Source: Gulosibacter sp. 10
GTDB lineage: Bacteria; Actinomycetota; Actinomycetes; Actinomycetales; Microbacteriaceae
Direction: 5' to 3'
DNA: 64,000 nucleotides
NCBI RefSeq assembly: GCF_900163695.1
Contig: NZ_FUIC01000021.1
Span: 1 to 64,000, forward strand
The notes under the pieces were generated by a model that was given only the letters and a program-made list of their open reading frames with translations, was not told the origin of the DNA and searched no databases. This document shows positions 44,958 to 57,553 of this stretch, in pieces (the stretch's first letter is position 1; each line of letters begins with the position of its first letter). Both the position numbers and the translations under genes were made by a program.

Positions 44958-45376
44958 GCTGGGTTCCTCCGGTTGGTTCGTCATCGAGCCGGGAAGGACG
45001 CCGACGACGGTGTCGGTCCTGCCACGTTCATAACCACCCTGCGGACGTTCCGGGGAGATGAGTTCAGCGTTGTGCGCACTCTCCGACAAGAATCCGCCCC
45101 GGCGGTGCACGGAACGACAATTCCGACCGGCTTCGGAGGCGGCCGGCCGCGCCGTTTCTCCGGGCGGCCATAGCGACCCGATCTGTGTAATCGCTCCACG
45201 CCGGGCTCCGCCGATGCGAGATGATCGTTGATCAATCAAGTTCTTCTCCGGCCGACAGCGCGCCGATGAGAGGATGGAGACGCGGGGCCCCCAGAGCGCG
45301 CCCCGGTTCCCAGGAGAATCCGCCCATGAGAAGCGGCCGCGACGACGCGGCCACTACCGGAAGGAAACCTCACCGT
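44958..45376. promoter_or_regulatory. 419-base divergent promoter region
   Basis: No gene is supported in this gap between the APC permease and the binding-protein gene. An 8-bp palindrome TTGATCAA lies near 45229. The sequence around it is AT-rich for this genome (GATGATCGTTGATCAATCAAG), consistent with promoter elements for one or both flanking genes. Confidence 0.4.
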
Positions 45377-46252
45377 ATGTGGAAGAAAGCTCTTGCCGGC
45401 GTCGCATCGCTCGGCCTGCTCGCGAGCGTCGCGGGCTGCGCGGAAGCCGGCGACGACGGCGATACGATCACCTTCTTCGAAGTCCCGGGCTTCGACGACA
45501 CCGAAGCGATGACCGCCCTGTGGACCGTCCTGCTCGAGGAGCAGGGCATCACGCTCGAGACCACCTCGATCGACCTCGCGGCCGGGTTCACCGGCATCGC
45601 CGACGGCAGCGTCGACGGCTACGTGAACGCCTGGCTGCCCTCGACCCACGAGCAGGTCCTCGCCAACTACAAGGAAGACGTGGTCATCGTCGACGAGGAC
45701 GGGGAGGGCTACTTCCACGAGAACGAGAACGTCCTCGTCGTCCCCGAGTACGTCGAGCACGACACCATCGAGGAGGCCCTCGCCGACCCCGAGCTGTTCG
45801 GCGGGGAGATCATCGGCATCGAGGACGGCTCGGGCCTCATGACCATGCTCCCCGACACGATCGCCGCCTACGACGCCACCGACGACTTCGAGGTGGTCTC
45901 GGGCAGCACGCCCGCCATGCTCACGAGTCTGCAGGGCGCGATCGACGACCAGGAGCCGATCCTCGTCACCCTGTGGAACCCGCACTGGGCCTTCGCCGAG
46001 ATGGACCTCAAGGTGCTCGAGGACAACAAGGACGGATGGCCCGAGCCCGACGGCTCCTACTTCGTCGTCTCGAAGGAGTTCGACGAGTCGCACCCGGAGA
46101 TCGTGGAGTGGTTCGCGAACTCCCAGGTGACCCAGGAGGAGTACTCCACGCTCATGCACGCGGTGAGCCAGGCCGAGACGCCCGTGGACGGCGCTCGCAC
46201 GTGGCTCGAGGACGAGAGCAACCGCGCGACCGTGGACAGCTGGTTCGCGTAG
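45377..46252 (+). CDS. Glycine betaine/choline-type ABC substrate-binding lipoprotein
   Basis: The product is 291 residues from ATG 45377 with AAGGAAACC upstream. A lipoprotein signal ends in a lipobox (VAGC, cysteine 20). The OpuAC-type domain (residues about 30-285) contains aromatic residues of the ligand box such as W in GYVNAWLPSTH and W in VTLWNPHWAFAEM. In this family, tryptophans cage trimethylammonium groups. No cognate permease or ATPase gene is adjacent, so it must rely on components elsewhere, unless it works with the divergent APC permease. It may bind choline, betaine or a related compound. Confidence 0.88.
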   Translation: MWKKALAGVASLGLLASVAGCAEAGDDGDTITFFEVPGFDDTEAMTALWTVLLEEQGITLETTSIDLAAGFTGIADGSVDGYVNAWLPSTHEQVLANYKEDVVIVDEDGEGYFHENENVLVVPEYVEHDTIEEALADPELFGGEIIGIEDGSGLMTMLPDTIAAYDATDDFEVVSGSTPAMLTSLQGAIDDQEPILVTLWNPHWAFAEMDLKVLEDNKDGWPEPDGSYFVVSKEFDESHPEIVEWFANSQVTQEEYSTLMHAVSQAETPVDGARTWLEDESNRATVDSWFA

Positions 46253-46429
46253 CGAATATCGCCGTCCGAGAGGCGGGGCGTGCCGGGCGGCGCGCCCCGC
46301 CCCGCGTTTCCGCGTCGGCGCGGGGTTTCCCCCGCGCCGACGGTATACCTCCGATGGGAGGAGGCGCGGGGCGGAGCCGCGACGATCGGAGCCTGTGCGG
46401 GCGCGCCGGCGCGCACGAGCATTGGATGC
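46253..46429. other. Gap between binding protein and ABC transporter genes
   Basis: It contains GC-rich inverted sequences (GGCGGGGCG ... CGCCCCGCC near 46272-46302) that may terminate the upstream gene. A start region for the ABC operon lies at the 3' side, ending near GGATGCATG. No gene is seen. Confidence 0.4.
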
Positions 46430-47593
46430 ATGACCACGCAGACTCCGAATCCACACGCGCCGGGCCTTTCGTCGCCGCACTCGCAGCGCATCGTGCTCTC
46501 CGCGCGCAATCTCGACAAGCGCTACGGCACGACCACCGCGCTCCGCGACGTCTCCCTCGACCTCGTCCAGGGCAGCTCCGTCGCGATCATGGGCGCATCC
46601 GGCTCGGGCAAGACGACGCTCATGCACGTGCTCGCGGGCATCATCCGCCCCGACTCCGGCTCCGTCTCCATGACGGACGCCCAGGGCCGGAACGTGGAGG
46701 TCGCTTCCGCCTCCGAACGCGATCGCACCGCGCTGCGTCGCGAATCCTTCGGCTTCGTCTTCCAGCAGGGCCTGCTCATCCCCGAGCTCACCGCGGTGGA
46801 GAACGCGGCCCTGCCCCTCATGCTCGGGGGCGTCGAGCGCGCCGAGGCCGAGCGCATCGCCGCCGGCTGGCTCGACGCGCTCGGCCTCGCCGGGCTCTAC
46901 GGCCGCCGCATCGGCGAGCTCTCGGGCGGCCAGGCGCAGCGCGTCGCGGTGGCCCGCGCCCAGGTGACGAACCCGGCGATCGTGTTCGCCGACGAGCCCA
47001 CGGGCGCCCTCGACTCCGAGACCGGCGTGGAGGTCATGTCGGCGCTGCTCGGCACGACCTCGGGCATGGGGCGCACGCTCCTCGTCGTCACGCACGACCC
47101 GAACGTCGCCGCGCGATGCGACCGCACGGTGCAGATGCGCGACGGCGTGCTCATCGCCGATCAGGCCTCGCCCGACGCCGCACAGGCCTCGCACTCCGCC
47201 GGCGAGGACGGGAGCGACGCCCCCGCGAGCGCACCCGAGCCGGCGGGACGCCGGCCCTTCGACGCGCCGCAGGGGCAGACCCCCGCGGCGCCGAATCCGC
47301 AGGCCCCGTACGGGCAGGCCCCGCATCCGCAGGCCCCGTACGGCCAGGCCCCGCACCCGCAGGCCCCCGCGCCGCAGATTCCCTATCCGCAGGCGCCCTA
47401 TCCGCAGCCTCCGTACCCGCAGCAGGCGCCCTACCCGCAGCAGGCGCCGCCCTACGGTGCGCCGCAGATGCCCCCGCCGTATCAGTGGCCGCCCGCCCCG
47501 GAGGGCCCCGGGGCGCCGGGCCTCGGAGACGGATACCGGCCCGCGCCGCCGGCGTTCCCCGCCGGCGAGCAGGATGCGGGAGGCCCGCGATGA
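46430..47593 (+). CDS. MacB/LolD-type ABC transporter ATPase with proline-rich tail
   Basis: The product is 387 residues. The first 240 or so residues are a complete ATPase: Walker A MGASGSGKTT, Q-loop FQQGLLIPEL, signature LSGGQAQRVAVARA and Walker B VFADEPTGALD, followed by H-loop VVTHD. The last 130 or so residues are a low-complexity tail rich in P, Q, A, Y and G (APYGQAPHPQ, PYPQQAPY). Such a tail is unusual for an ATPase and may bind a partner or the envelope. The stop overlaps the permease start by 4 bases. Confidence 0.92.
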   Translation: MTTQTPNPHAPGLSSPHSQRIVLSARNLDKRYGTTTALRDVSLDLVQGSSVAIMGASGSGKTTLMHVLAGIIRPDSGSVSMTDAQGRNVEVASASERDRTALRRESFGFVFQQGLLIPELTAVENAALPLMLGGVERAEAERIAAGWLDALGLAGLYGRRIGELSGGQAQRVAVARAQVTNPAIVFADEPTGALDSETGVEVMSALLGTTSGMGRTLLVVTHDPNVAARCDRTVQMRDGVLIADQASPDAAQASHSAGEDGSDAPASAPEPAGRRPFDAPQGQTPAAPNPQAPYGQAPHPQAPYGQAPHPQAPAPQIPYPQAPYPQPPYPQQAPYPQQAPPYGAPQMPPPYQWPPAPEGPGAPGLGDGYRPAPPAFPAGEQDAGGPR

Positions 47594-49080
47594 GCCTCAC
47601 GACCCCCTCCGCCACCTCCGCCGATGCTGCGGACGGCGCCGCGCCGGAGCCCCGCTCCGACGTCGACCTCGCCGCCCTCGCCCGCGACACCGCGCAGGTC
47701 GCCTCGAGCGGCAGCGGCCACGGGGGCCCCGCCCTCGGCATCCGGCTCGCCTGGCAGCTCGCGAAGCCCTCGCGCTCCGGGTTGAGCGCGCTGCTGCTCC
47801 CGGTCGTGGCGTTCACGATCACCGCGGCGCTCGTGCTCACGGTGCTCGCGGGCGTGCGCTGGTTCTGGCAGCTCGACACCGAGAACGGCCCGTTCCTGGC
47901 CATGTTGAGCGTGCTCGCGCTGGTGCTCCTCGCCATCCCGCTCATGGGGCTCGCCGGCTCCGCCGCACGGCTCTCGCTGCGCCGGCGCGACGACCGGCTC
48001 GCGACGCTCCGCCTCCTCGGCGGCACCGGCGGGCTGGTGCGCGGCATCACGCTCTTCGAGTCCACCGCGCTGGCGCTCGTGGGCACGCTCCTCGGCGTGG
48101 CCGTCTACTTCGCGCTCATCCCGCTCGTGGGCCTGCTCCACTTCGACGGCGGGCCGATCGGCGCGGGCGGGCTCGTCCTGCCGCTGCCGTGGATCCTCGT
48201 CGTCGTGCTCGCCGTCGTCCTGATGGCGCTCGCGAGCGCCGCGCTCTCGCTCGGCAAGGTGCTCGTCACGCCGCTCGGCGTGCGCACCCGCCAGCGCGCC
48301 CCCGAGCTGAGCTGGATCCGCGTGGCCATCGGCGCCGTCGCGCTCATCGCCTGCGTGATCTTCACCACGCTGAACCCGGCTTCGGCGGGCGGCACCGATC
48401 TGCTCATGGTCGCCGCGATCTTCGCGGTGCCCTTCGCGATCATGCTCATCGTGCTCAACCTCGTGGGCCCGTGGCTCATCCGCACCCTCACGCGGATGTC
48501 GCTCAAGCGCGCCAAGTCGGGGCCGCAGCTCATCTCGGCCAGGTCGATCCTCGAGGATCCCAAGCAGGTGTGGCGGCAGGTCTCCGGCGTGGCGGTGACG
48601 AGCTTCGTGGCGGTGATCGCGGGCTCGGGCATGGCCATCGCGGGCTCGGTCGAGTCCGGCGAGGGCGCCTCAGCCGCCGAGATGACCATCAATCAGGACA
48701 TCCAGACCGGCGTGCTGCTCACGCTGATGATCTCGTTCCTGCTCACCGCCTGCTCGGCCGGGCTCACGCAGGCGGCCGCGATCCTCGACCGCCAGGACCT
48801 CTGGGTGGGGCTGCACCGGATCGGCATGGCCGTGGGCACGATGGACGGCATCCGCCGCCGGCAGATGCTGGCCCCGCTGCTGCAGGTGTCGATCACCGCG
48901 ATCGTCGTGGCCGCCGCGCTCACGCTCCCGCTGGTCGGGGCGGCGATCATGATGGACCCGCTGTCGATCGGCGTGATCGTGGTCACCTGGATCATCGGCG
49001 TGCTGCTGACGGTGCTCGCGGGCATCGCGGCCGGCGGGGTCCTGCGCTCGGTGCTCCGCGCGCAGAACGACCTCGACTGA
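47590..49080 (+). CDS. FtsX-like ABC transporter permease
   Basis: The product is 496 residues. Around eight hydrophobic segments flank two FtsX-type domains (GRITLFESTALALVGTLLG-like and GIRRRQMLAPLLQVSITAIVVAAALT). The protein has an N-terminal cytosolic stretch of about 65 residues. With the ATPase upstream it forms a MacB-like exporter or lipid/peptide-extruding complex; the substrate is unknown. An ATGA overlap couples translation. A perfect 16-bp hairpin terminator follows. Confidence 0.92.
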   Translation: MSLTTPSATSADAADGAAPEPRSDVDLAALARDTAQVASSGSGHGGPALGIRLAWQLAKPSRSGLSALLLPVVAFTITAALVLTVLAGVRWFWQLDTENGPFLAMLSVLALVLLAIPLMGLAGSAARLSLRRRDDRLATLRLLGGTGGLVRGITLFESTALALVGTLLGVAVYFALIPLVGLLHFDGGPIGAGGLVLPLPWILVVVLAVVLMALASAALSLGKVLVTPLGVRTRQRAPELSWIRVAIGAVALIACVIFTTLNPASAGGTDLLMVAAIFAVPFAIMLIVLNLVGPWLIRTLTRMSLKRAKSGPQLISARSILEDPKQVWRQVSGVAVTSFVAVIAGSGMAIAGSVESGEGASAAEMTINQDIQTGVLLTLMISFLLTACSAGLTQAAAILDRQDLWVGLHRIGMAVGTMDGIRRRQMLAPLLQVSITAIVVAAALTLPLVGAAIMMDPLSIGVIVVTWIIGVLLTVLAGIAAGGVLRSVLRAQNDLD

Positions 49081-49099
49081 CGCATCCGTCCCCCGAGCC

Positions 49100-49144
49100 G
49101 AACGCCGCCGATTTCTCCCTCGCCTCGGGAAATCGGCGGCGTTC
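49100..49144. terminator. Hairpin terminator between ABC operon and pdxT
   Basis: GAACGCCGCCGATTTC (49100-49115) pairs perfectly with its reverse complement (49129-49144), loop 13 bases. It lies after the permease stop and before the converging pdxT stop. Confidence 0.8.
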
Positions 49145-49256
49145 CGCGTCTCCGGCCGCGTCGATCCCGCACCCGCTCGCCGAGTTCCGGCGCAGACGGA
49201 CATCCGGCGCCAGGATTCGGAAGGGCGCCGTGCCCGGCTCGGGGCGGCGCCGAGCC

Positions 49257-49901
49257 TCAGGGGATGAGTTCGAGCAGGCGGCGGTGGAGGGTCGCATCGC
49301 CCGTGAGCTCCGGGTGGAAGGAGGCGCCGAGCAGGCTCCCCTGCTCAACCCCGACGATCTCGCCCTCGAAGTGCGCCATGGCCCTCGTCCGCGGGCCGTC
49401 GACGGAGACCACGCGCGGCGCGCGGATGAAGGCGGCGCGGATCCCGCCCCATTCCGTGTCGAGCACCGCCTGCGCCGAGTCGCGCTGCGGGCCGAACGCG
49501 TTGCGGTTCACCGTGATGTCGAGGCCCCCGATGGTCCGCTGCCCCGGCGCCGGATTCTCGAGCCGGTCGGCGAGGAGGATCAGCCCGGCGCAGGTGCCGA
49601 GCACCGGCAGGCCCTGCCCGATCAGCGCCCGGATGGGCTCGTCGAGCCCGAACATGCGGCAGAGCCGGTCGATGACCGTCGACTCGCCGCCGGGCAGCAC
49701 GAGCGCATCCACCCGCGCCCCGTCGGTGCCGACGAGATCGGCGGGCTTGCGCACCTGCCGCGTCCGGGCCCCGATCGCCTCGAGCAGGGAGGCGTGCTCG
49801 CGCACGCCTCCCTGCAGGCCGAGCACGCCCACGGTCGCGCGACCGTCCGCGGTCCCGGCGGTCGGCGCGGGGGCCGCACCCGTGCCGGCGCTCGCTACCA
49901 T
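49257..49901 (-). CDS. pdxT: Pyridoxal 5'-phosphate synthase glutaminase subunit
   Basis: PdxT hydrolyses glutamine and channels ammonia to PdxS. The product is 214 residues. The class I glutamine amidotransferase triad is visible: nucleophile in [11 protein letters not shown], and H and E in SFHPELTGD. The ATG at 49901 lies inside the pdxS 3' end (overlap of 7 bases), so they are co-translated. The start has an extra 20-residue Ala/Gly/Thr-rich extension before the conserved [13 protein letters not shown]. Confidence 0.96.
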   Translation of the reverse strand: MVASAGTGAAPAPTAGTADGRATVGVLGLQGGVREHASLLEAIGARTRQVRKPADLVGTDGARVDALVLPGGESTVIDRLCRMFGLDEPIRALIGQGLPVLGTCAGLILLADRLENPAPGQRTIGGLDITVNRNAFGPQRDSAQAVLDTEWGGIRAAFIRAPRVVSVDGPRTRAMAHFEGEIVGVEQGSLLGASFHPELTGDATLHRRLLELIP

Positions 49902-50818
49902 CCGCGCTCGGCGAGGCGGTGCGGCGCGGGCAGGTCGTTGACGTTGAGCCCGACCATGGCCTCGCCCAGGCCCCGGGATGCGGCGGCGATGGCCTCGGGG
50001 TCGTCGTACTGCGCAGTCGCGCGCACGATGGCGGCGGCGCGCTTGGCCGGGTCGCCCGACTTGAAGATGCCCGAGCCGACGAAGACGCCGTCGGCGCCGA
50101 GCTGCATCATCATCGCCGCATCGGCGGGGGTGGCCACGCCGCCCGCGGTGAACAGCACGACGGGCAGCTTCCCGTGCTCCGCCACGTGCTCCACGAGGCC
50201 GATCGGCGCCTGCAGGTCCTTCGCCGCCGCGTAGAGCGCCTCCGGCTCGGAGGCCCACAGCGCCTGCAGGCGCGCGATCTCGCCGCGGATGGTGCGGATG
50301 TGCTTGGTCGCCTCCGAGACGTCGCCGGTGCCGGCCTCGCCCTTGGAGCGGATCATCGCCGCGCCCTCGGCGATGCGGCGGAGCGCCTCGCCCAGGTTGG
50401 TCGCGCCGCATACGAACGGCACGGTGAAGCCCTGCTTGTCGATGTGGTGCACGTAGTCGGCGGGGCTCAGCACTTCGGACTCGTCGATGTAATCGACGCC
50501 GAGCGCCTGCAGCACCTGGGCCTCGACGAAGTGGCCGATACGGGCCTTGGCCATGACCGGGATCGAGACGGTCTCGATGATGCCGTCGATGAGGTCCGGG
50601 TCGCTCATGCGGGCCACGCCGCCCTGCGCGCGGATGTCCGCGGGGACGCGCTCGAGGGCCATGACGGCGACGGCGCCGGCGTCCTCGGCGATGCGGGCCT
50701 GCTCGGGGGTCACGACGTCCATGATCACGCCGCCCTTGAGCATGTCGGCGAGGCCGGTCTTCACCAGCGGGGTGCCCGTCCGGGTCTGCTGGTCGGTGGT
50801 TTCGGTTGCATTGGTCAT
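49895..50818 (-). CDS. pdxS: Pyridoxal 5'-phosphate synthase subunit PdxS
   Basis: PdxS condenses ribose 5-phosphate, glyceraldehyde 3-phosphate and ammonia into PLP. The product is 307 residues. The blocks [45 protein letters not shown] and [14 protein letters not shown] are diagnostic. It is divergent from a MocR-type regulator gene and overlaps pdxT. Confidence 0.97.
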   Translation of the reverse strand: MTNATETTDQQTRTGTPLVKTGLADMLKGGVIMDVVTPEQARIAEDAGAVAVMALERVPADIRAQGGVARMSDPDLIDGIIETVSIPVMAKARIGHFVEAQVLQALGVDYIDESEVLSPADYVHHIDKQGFTVPFVCGATNLGEALRRIAEGAAMIRSKGEAGTGDVSEATKHIRTIRGEIARLQALWASEPEALYAAAKDLQAPIGLVEHVAEHGKLPVVLFTAGGVATPADAAMMMQLGADGVFVGSGIFKSGDPAKRAAAIVRATAQYDDPEAIAAASRGLGEAMVGLNVNDLPAPHRLAERGW

Positions 50819-50840
50819 CGCACCATCATCGGCAGCGCAG

Positions 50841-50886
50841 TGGACTATTTCCAGATCCACTTCCAGGGCATTGCACTGGACCACTT
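50841..50886. promoter_or_regulatory. Direct-repeat operator candidate for the PdxR regulator
   Basis: TGGACTATTT (50841-50850) and TGGACCACTT (50877-50886) are 36 bases apart (8 of 10 identical), with a CCACTT and a further CCA-containing segment between. They occupy the whole divergent region between pdxS and pdxR. MocR-family PdxR regulators bind direct repeats in such divergent promoters and respond to PLP; binding here is inferred. Confidence 0.55.
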
Positions 50887-50902
50887 GTGCGAGACTGGAC
50901 CG

Positions 50903-52372
50903 GTGCGCCCCGCCTCCGCCCCGGAACTGCCCGTCGCCCTCGACCGCGGCGGCCCGCTCGGGCTGCCCCAGCAGCTCGCGCAGGCCGTCCGCGCCCTCAT
51001 CGAGCAGGGATCGCTCCGGCCGGGCGATCCGCTGCCCTCCACCCGCGCCTGGGCGGCGCGGCTCGAGGTCTCGCGCGGCACGGTCGTCGCCGCCTACGAG
51101 CAGCTCGCCGCCGAGGGGTACCTCGTCGGCGAGGCCGGCTCGGCCACCCGCATCAACCCCTCGCTCCCGGCAGCGCATCCCGCCGCCGGGAGGCCGCGGC
51201 CGGCGAACCCGACCGGCCCCCTCCGCCTGCCCCGACGCGCGTCGGGGCGCCCCGCCGCCATCGACATGCTGCCCGGCCAGCCGGCCACCGACCTGCTGCG
51301 CACCCCGGCCTGGCGCCGGGCATGGCGCACCGCGTCGGATGTGGAGCTCGCCCCGCTCCCCATCGAGGGCGATGCGCGGCTCCGACGCCGGATCGCCGAG
51401 CACTACCGCCGGATGCGCGGGCTCTCGCGCGATGCCGATCGGTTCCTCGTGACGGCGGGCGGGCGCGAGGGCCTCTCTCTCGTGCTCCAGACGCTGCACT
51501 CGGAGCTGCGCGGGGCGCGGCCGCTGCGGGTCGGCGTGGAGTCGCCCGGCTATCCCTCGCTCCGGCGGGCCGCCACCCGGCTCGGCGCCGAGCTCGTCCC
51601 GCTCGAGGTGGACCGCGCCGGGCTCCGCACCGACCTCCTGCCGAGCGGCGGCGCGCGGCCCGATCTCGCGATCGTCACGCCGAGCCACCAGTACCCGCTC
51701 GGCGGCTCGCTGCCCGTCGACCGCCGCCTCGAGCTGCTCGAATGGGCGCAGCGCGAGGGCGTGCTGCTGCTCGAGGACGACTACGACTCGGAGCTCCGCT
51801 ACGTCGGCCAGCCGCTGCCCACGCTCACCGCGCTCGACGACCCCGAGGCGGGCACCGTCGCGCTGCTCGGCACGTTCTCGAAGACGATGGCGCCGGCGCT
51901 CGGCCTCGGGATGCTGTGCGCGTCGGGCGCCCTGCGCGACCGCCTCCTCGCGACCCGCGCGGATCTCGGCACGCCGGTCTCCGCGGTGGTGCAGCACGCG
52001 CTCGCCGACTACCTCGCCTCGGGCGAGCTGCACCGCCATACGGCGAGGGTGCGCCGCGCCTACCGGCACCGCCGCGACCTCGTGCTCGAGCGGCTCGGCG
52101 AGCTGCCCGCCGCCACGGTCTCGCCCATGGACGGCGGCCTGCACGCCGTGATCCGCACCGGGATGCCCGAGGAGGCGCTGCTCGACGCGTGCGCGCGGGC
52201 TCGGGTGCGGGTCTCCCCCGGCGCCGCGTACTGGCAGCGCCCCGACACCGCCGCGAACGGCGAGGCGGATGGCGGAGAGTCGGAGGGCGGGAGCATCGTG
52301 ATCGGCTACGCGCACCTCGCCGATGCGGAGCTCCGCGAGGGGCTCGATCGCCTGCGCCGGGCGCTCGGCTGA
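50903..52372 (+). CDS. pdxR: MocR-family PdxR-like transcriptional activator
   Basis: This 489-residue fusion has an N-terminal GntR-type winged helix (about residues 15-80: [22 protein letters not shown]) and an aminotransferase-like domain with the PLP lysine in [10 protein letters not shown]. It is divergent from pdxS, the arrangement in which PdxR activates pdxST when PLP is low. The GTG start has no Shine-Dalgarno and may be leaderless, as seen in other actinobacterial pdxR genes. Confidence 0.93.
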   Translation: MRPASAPELPVALDRGGPLGLPQQLAQAVRALIEQGSLRPGDPLPSTRAWAARLEVSRGTVVAAYEQLAAEGYLVGEAGSATRINPSLPAAHPAAGRPRPANPTGPLRLPRRASGRPAAIDMLPGQPATDLLRTPAWRRAWRTASDVELAPLPIEGDARLRRRIAEHYRRMRGLSRDADRFLVTAGGREGLSLVLQTLHSELRGARPLRVGVESPGYPSLRRAATRLGAELVPLEVDRAGLRTDLLPSGGARPDLAIVTPSHQYPLGGSLPVDRRLELLEWAQREGVLLLEDDYDSELRYVGQPLPTLTALDDPEAGTVALLGTFSKTMAPALGLGMLCASGALRDRLLATRADLGTPVSAVVQHALADYLASGELHRHTARVRRAYRHRRDLVLERLGELPAATVSPMDGGLHAVIRTGMPEEALLDACARARVRVSPGAAYWQRPDTAANGEADGGESEGGSIVIGYAHLADAELREGLDRLRRALG

Positions 52373-52498
52373 CCGGCTCGCGGGTGCGGCGAGGCCGATT
52401 CCGAATCCGCCCTCGTTTCTCGACGCTTGTAGATTTACACTATCTGCAACCGTGTCGGCCGATGTCCGACTCACGCGCTCAAGGAGGAGACGAGTTCC

Positions 52499-54535
52499 AT
52501 GTCGCACGCCCCTGATCAGACCCATACGCACGGCAAGCGGGTCACGACTCCCGTCGAGGCCGCGCACCCCCTCGACCCGCTCACCGCCGACGAGATCGAC
52601 CGCGCCCGGGAGATCCTCGTGGAGGCGGGTCATCTCGGCGAGGACACCCGGGTACCGATGCTGCTCCCGCTCGACCCCGACAAGCGGGAGGTCGAGGAGT
52701 GGCGCCCCGGCGCGCCGCTCGACCGGCGCGTCATCGCGACCCTGCTCGACCGGCCGAGCGGGGAGTCCGCCGAGGCGATCGTCTCGCTCACCCGCGGCGA
52801 GGTGGACGACTACCGGGTGCTGCCCAATCGCGAGCACCCGTACGGGCAGCCGCAGGTGCTGCTCGAGGAGTTCGAGGAGGTCGGCGAGATCGTCAAGGCC
52901 GATCCGGGCTGGCGCGCGGCCATGGAGCGCCGCGGACTCGGCCGGTACATCGACACGTGCTTCTGCTCGCCGCTCGCGCCGGGCTACTTCCCCGACCGGG
53001 AGGACGAGAACGGGCATCGCATGCTGCGCTCGCTCACCTACCTCATCCCCAACCCGGGCGACAGCCCGTGGGCGCATCCGGTCGAGGGGCTCATCGCGCT
53101 CGTGAACCTCACCGAGCGCCGCGTCGTCAAAGTAGAGGACGAGGGCGACGTGCCCGTGCCGATGGAGCACGGCAACTACGGCCTCGACGCGCAGGGCCCC
53201 GCCCGCACCTCGCTCAAGCCGATCGACATCAGCATGCCCGAGGGGCCGAGCTTCTCGGTCGACGGCGGCCTCGTGCAGTGGGAGAACTGGAAGTTCCGGG
53301 TGGGCTTCAACGCCCGCGAGGGCCTCGTGCTCAACACCGTCAGCTTCCGCGACGGCGACGAGGACCGGCCGGTGCTCACCCGCGCGAGCGTGCCCGAGAT
53401 GGTCGTGCCCTACGGCGACCCGAACTTCACCCGCTACTGGATCAGCTACTTCGACGCCGGCGAGTACCTGCTCGGCAAGAGCGCGAACTCGCTCGCGCTC
53501 GGCTGCGACTGCCTCGGCGTCATCCACTACTTCGACGGCTTCGTCGCCGACGACCACGGCCATGCGCACAAGATCCCGCAGGTGATCTGCATGCACGAGG
53601 AGGACTACGGCATCCAGTGGAAGCACACCGATCTCGAGGGCAAGGCGGACGTGCGTCGCAGCCGCCGCCTCGTGGTCAGCTACTTCGCCACCGTGGGCAA
53701 CTACGACTACGGCTTCTTCTGGTACTTCTACCTCGACGGCTCCATCCAGGTCGAGGCCAAGGCCACGGGCGTGGTGTTCGCCGGCGCGAACCATCCCGGC
53801 TCGGAGGCGCCGCACGGCCCGGAGATCGCGCCCGGCATCTTCACCCCGGTGCACCAGCACATCTTCTGCGCCCGCCTCGACACGGCCGTCGACGGGGAGG
53901 ACAACACGGTGCACGAGGTCGATGTGCGCCGCATCCCGATGGGCTCGCAGAACCCCTACGGCAACGCGTTCACCTACGAGCAGACGCAGCTGCGCAGCGA
54001 GCTCGAGGCGCAGCGCATGGCGGACAACGAGGCGAACCGGGTGTGGGAGGTCCGCAGCGCCCACCGGACGAACCACGTGGGCAGGCCCACCGCGTTCCAC
54101 CTCATCCCCGAGGGCAAGCCCGTGCTCATGGCCGATCCCGAGTCGACGGTGTACGCGCGCGCCAACTTCGCCACCAAGCACCTGTGGGCCACGCAGTACG
54201 CGCCGCGCGAGCTCTACCCGGCCGGCGACTACCCCAACCAGCACGCGGGCTGGGCCGGACTGCCGAGCTGGACCAAGGACGACCGCAGCCTCGACGGCGA
54301 GGACGTCGTGCTCTGGCACTGCTTCGGGCCCACCCACGTGCCGCGGCCCGAGGACTGGCCCGTGATGCCCGTCGACTACTCGGGCTTCTGGTTCAAGCCC
54401 TACGGCTTCCTCGACCGCAACCCCACCATGGACCTGCCCTCGGATGCGCGCTCGCAGGGCGCCTGCGCCGCGGACGACTCCGCGGGCGGATGCTGCTCGG
54501 GCGAGGCCTCCGAGGGCGAGGGCTGCTGCGGCTGA
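52499..54535 (+). CDS. Copper-containing primary amine oxidase with Cys-rich tail
   Basis: This 678-residue enzyme oxidises primary amines to aldehydes with release of hydrogen peroxide and ammonia. The topaquinone precursor is Y402 in NYDY (401-404). Copper ligands are H452 and H454 in HQH and H613 in PTHVP. The catalytic base is D319 in YFDAGEY. Phenylethylamine or histamine type is likely, but not resolved. The last 28 or so residues ([12 protein letters not shown], then GEGCCG) hold five cysteines in a small tail not found in typical family members. AAGGAGGAGACG precedes the ATG. A strong terminator follows. Confidence 0.95.
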   Translation: MSHAPDQTHTHGKRVTTPVEAAHPLDPLTADEIDRAREILVEAGHLGEDTRVPMLLPLDPDKREVEEWRPGAPLDRRVIATLLDRPSGESAEAIVSLTRGEVDDYRVLPNREHPYGQPQVLLEEFEEVGEIVKADPGWRAAMERRGLGRYIDTCFCSPLAPGYFPDREDENGHRMLRSLTYLIPNPGDSPWAHPVEGLIALVNLTERRVVKVEDEGDVPVPMEHGNYGLDAQGPARTSLKPIDISMPEGPSFSVDGGLVQWENWKFRVGFNAREGLVLNTVSFRDGDEDRPVLTRASVPEMVVPYGDPNFTRYWISYFDAGEYLLGKSANSLALGCDCLGVIHYFDGFVADDHGHAHKIPQVICMHEEDYGIQWKHTDLEGKADVRRSRRLVVSYFATVGNYDYGFFWYFYLDGSIQVEAKATGVVFAGANHPGSEAPHGPEIAPGIFTPVHQHIFCARLDTAVDGEDNTVHEVDVRRIPMGSQNPYGNAFTYEQTQLRSELEAQRMADNEANRVWEVRSAHRTNHVGRPTAFHLIPEGKPVLMADPESTVYARANFATKHLWATQYAPRELYPAGDYPNQHAGWAGLPSWTKDDRSLDGEDVVLWHCFGPTHVPRPEDWPVMPVDYSGFWFKPYGFLDRNPTMDLPSDARSQGACAADDSAGGCCSGEASEGEGCCG

Positions 54536-54552
54536 CCGGCCGGCGCCGCGAC

Positions 54553-54596
54553 GCGGAACGGCCCGGCGCCCCGATCGGGGCGCCGGGCCGTTCCGC
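54553..54596. terminator. Very strong 21-bp hairpin terminator
   Basis: The arms 54553-54573 and 54576-54596 are perfectly complementary, with a 2-base loop as written (in practice the inner pairs open). It sits between the amine oxidase stop and the converging katG stop, so it can serve both operons. Confidence 0.85.
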
Positions 54597-54641
54597 TGCG
54601 ACTCGTCGAAGCGGCGCCGCCGCGCCGTCAGCCGGCCGCCG

Positions 54642-57417
<2,776 letters not shown>

Positions 57418-57553
57418 GCGCGAAGTGTAGCGTCGCCGCCGCCGGAGCGGCCGTGAACGTGACGACGTCTTACGGGGCTCGTCTTGGCGCGGCCGGAACG
57501 GCGGGGTAGCCTGCCGGTTCGCCTGTCCTTCACCCCGGCTCCGGCCGAATACC

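Noticed and set aside
50819-54337. Minus-strand extension of pdxS of about 1,170 codons
   Set aside because: The stretch is the antisense shadow of pdxR and the amine oxidase gene; true pdxS begins at ATG 50818 with a recognisable N-terminus.
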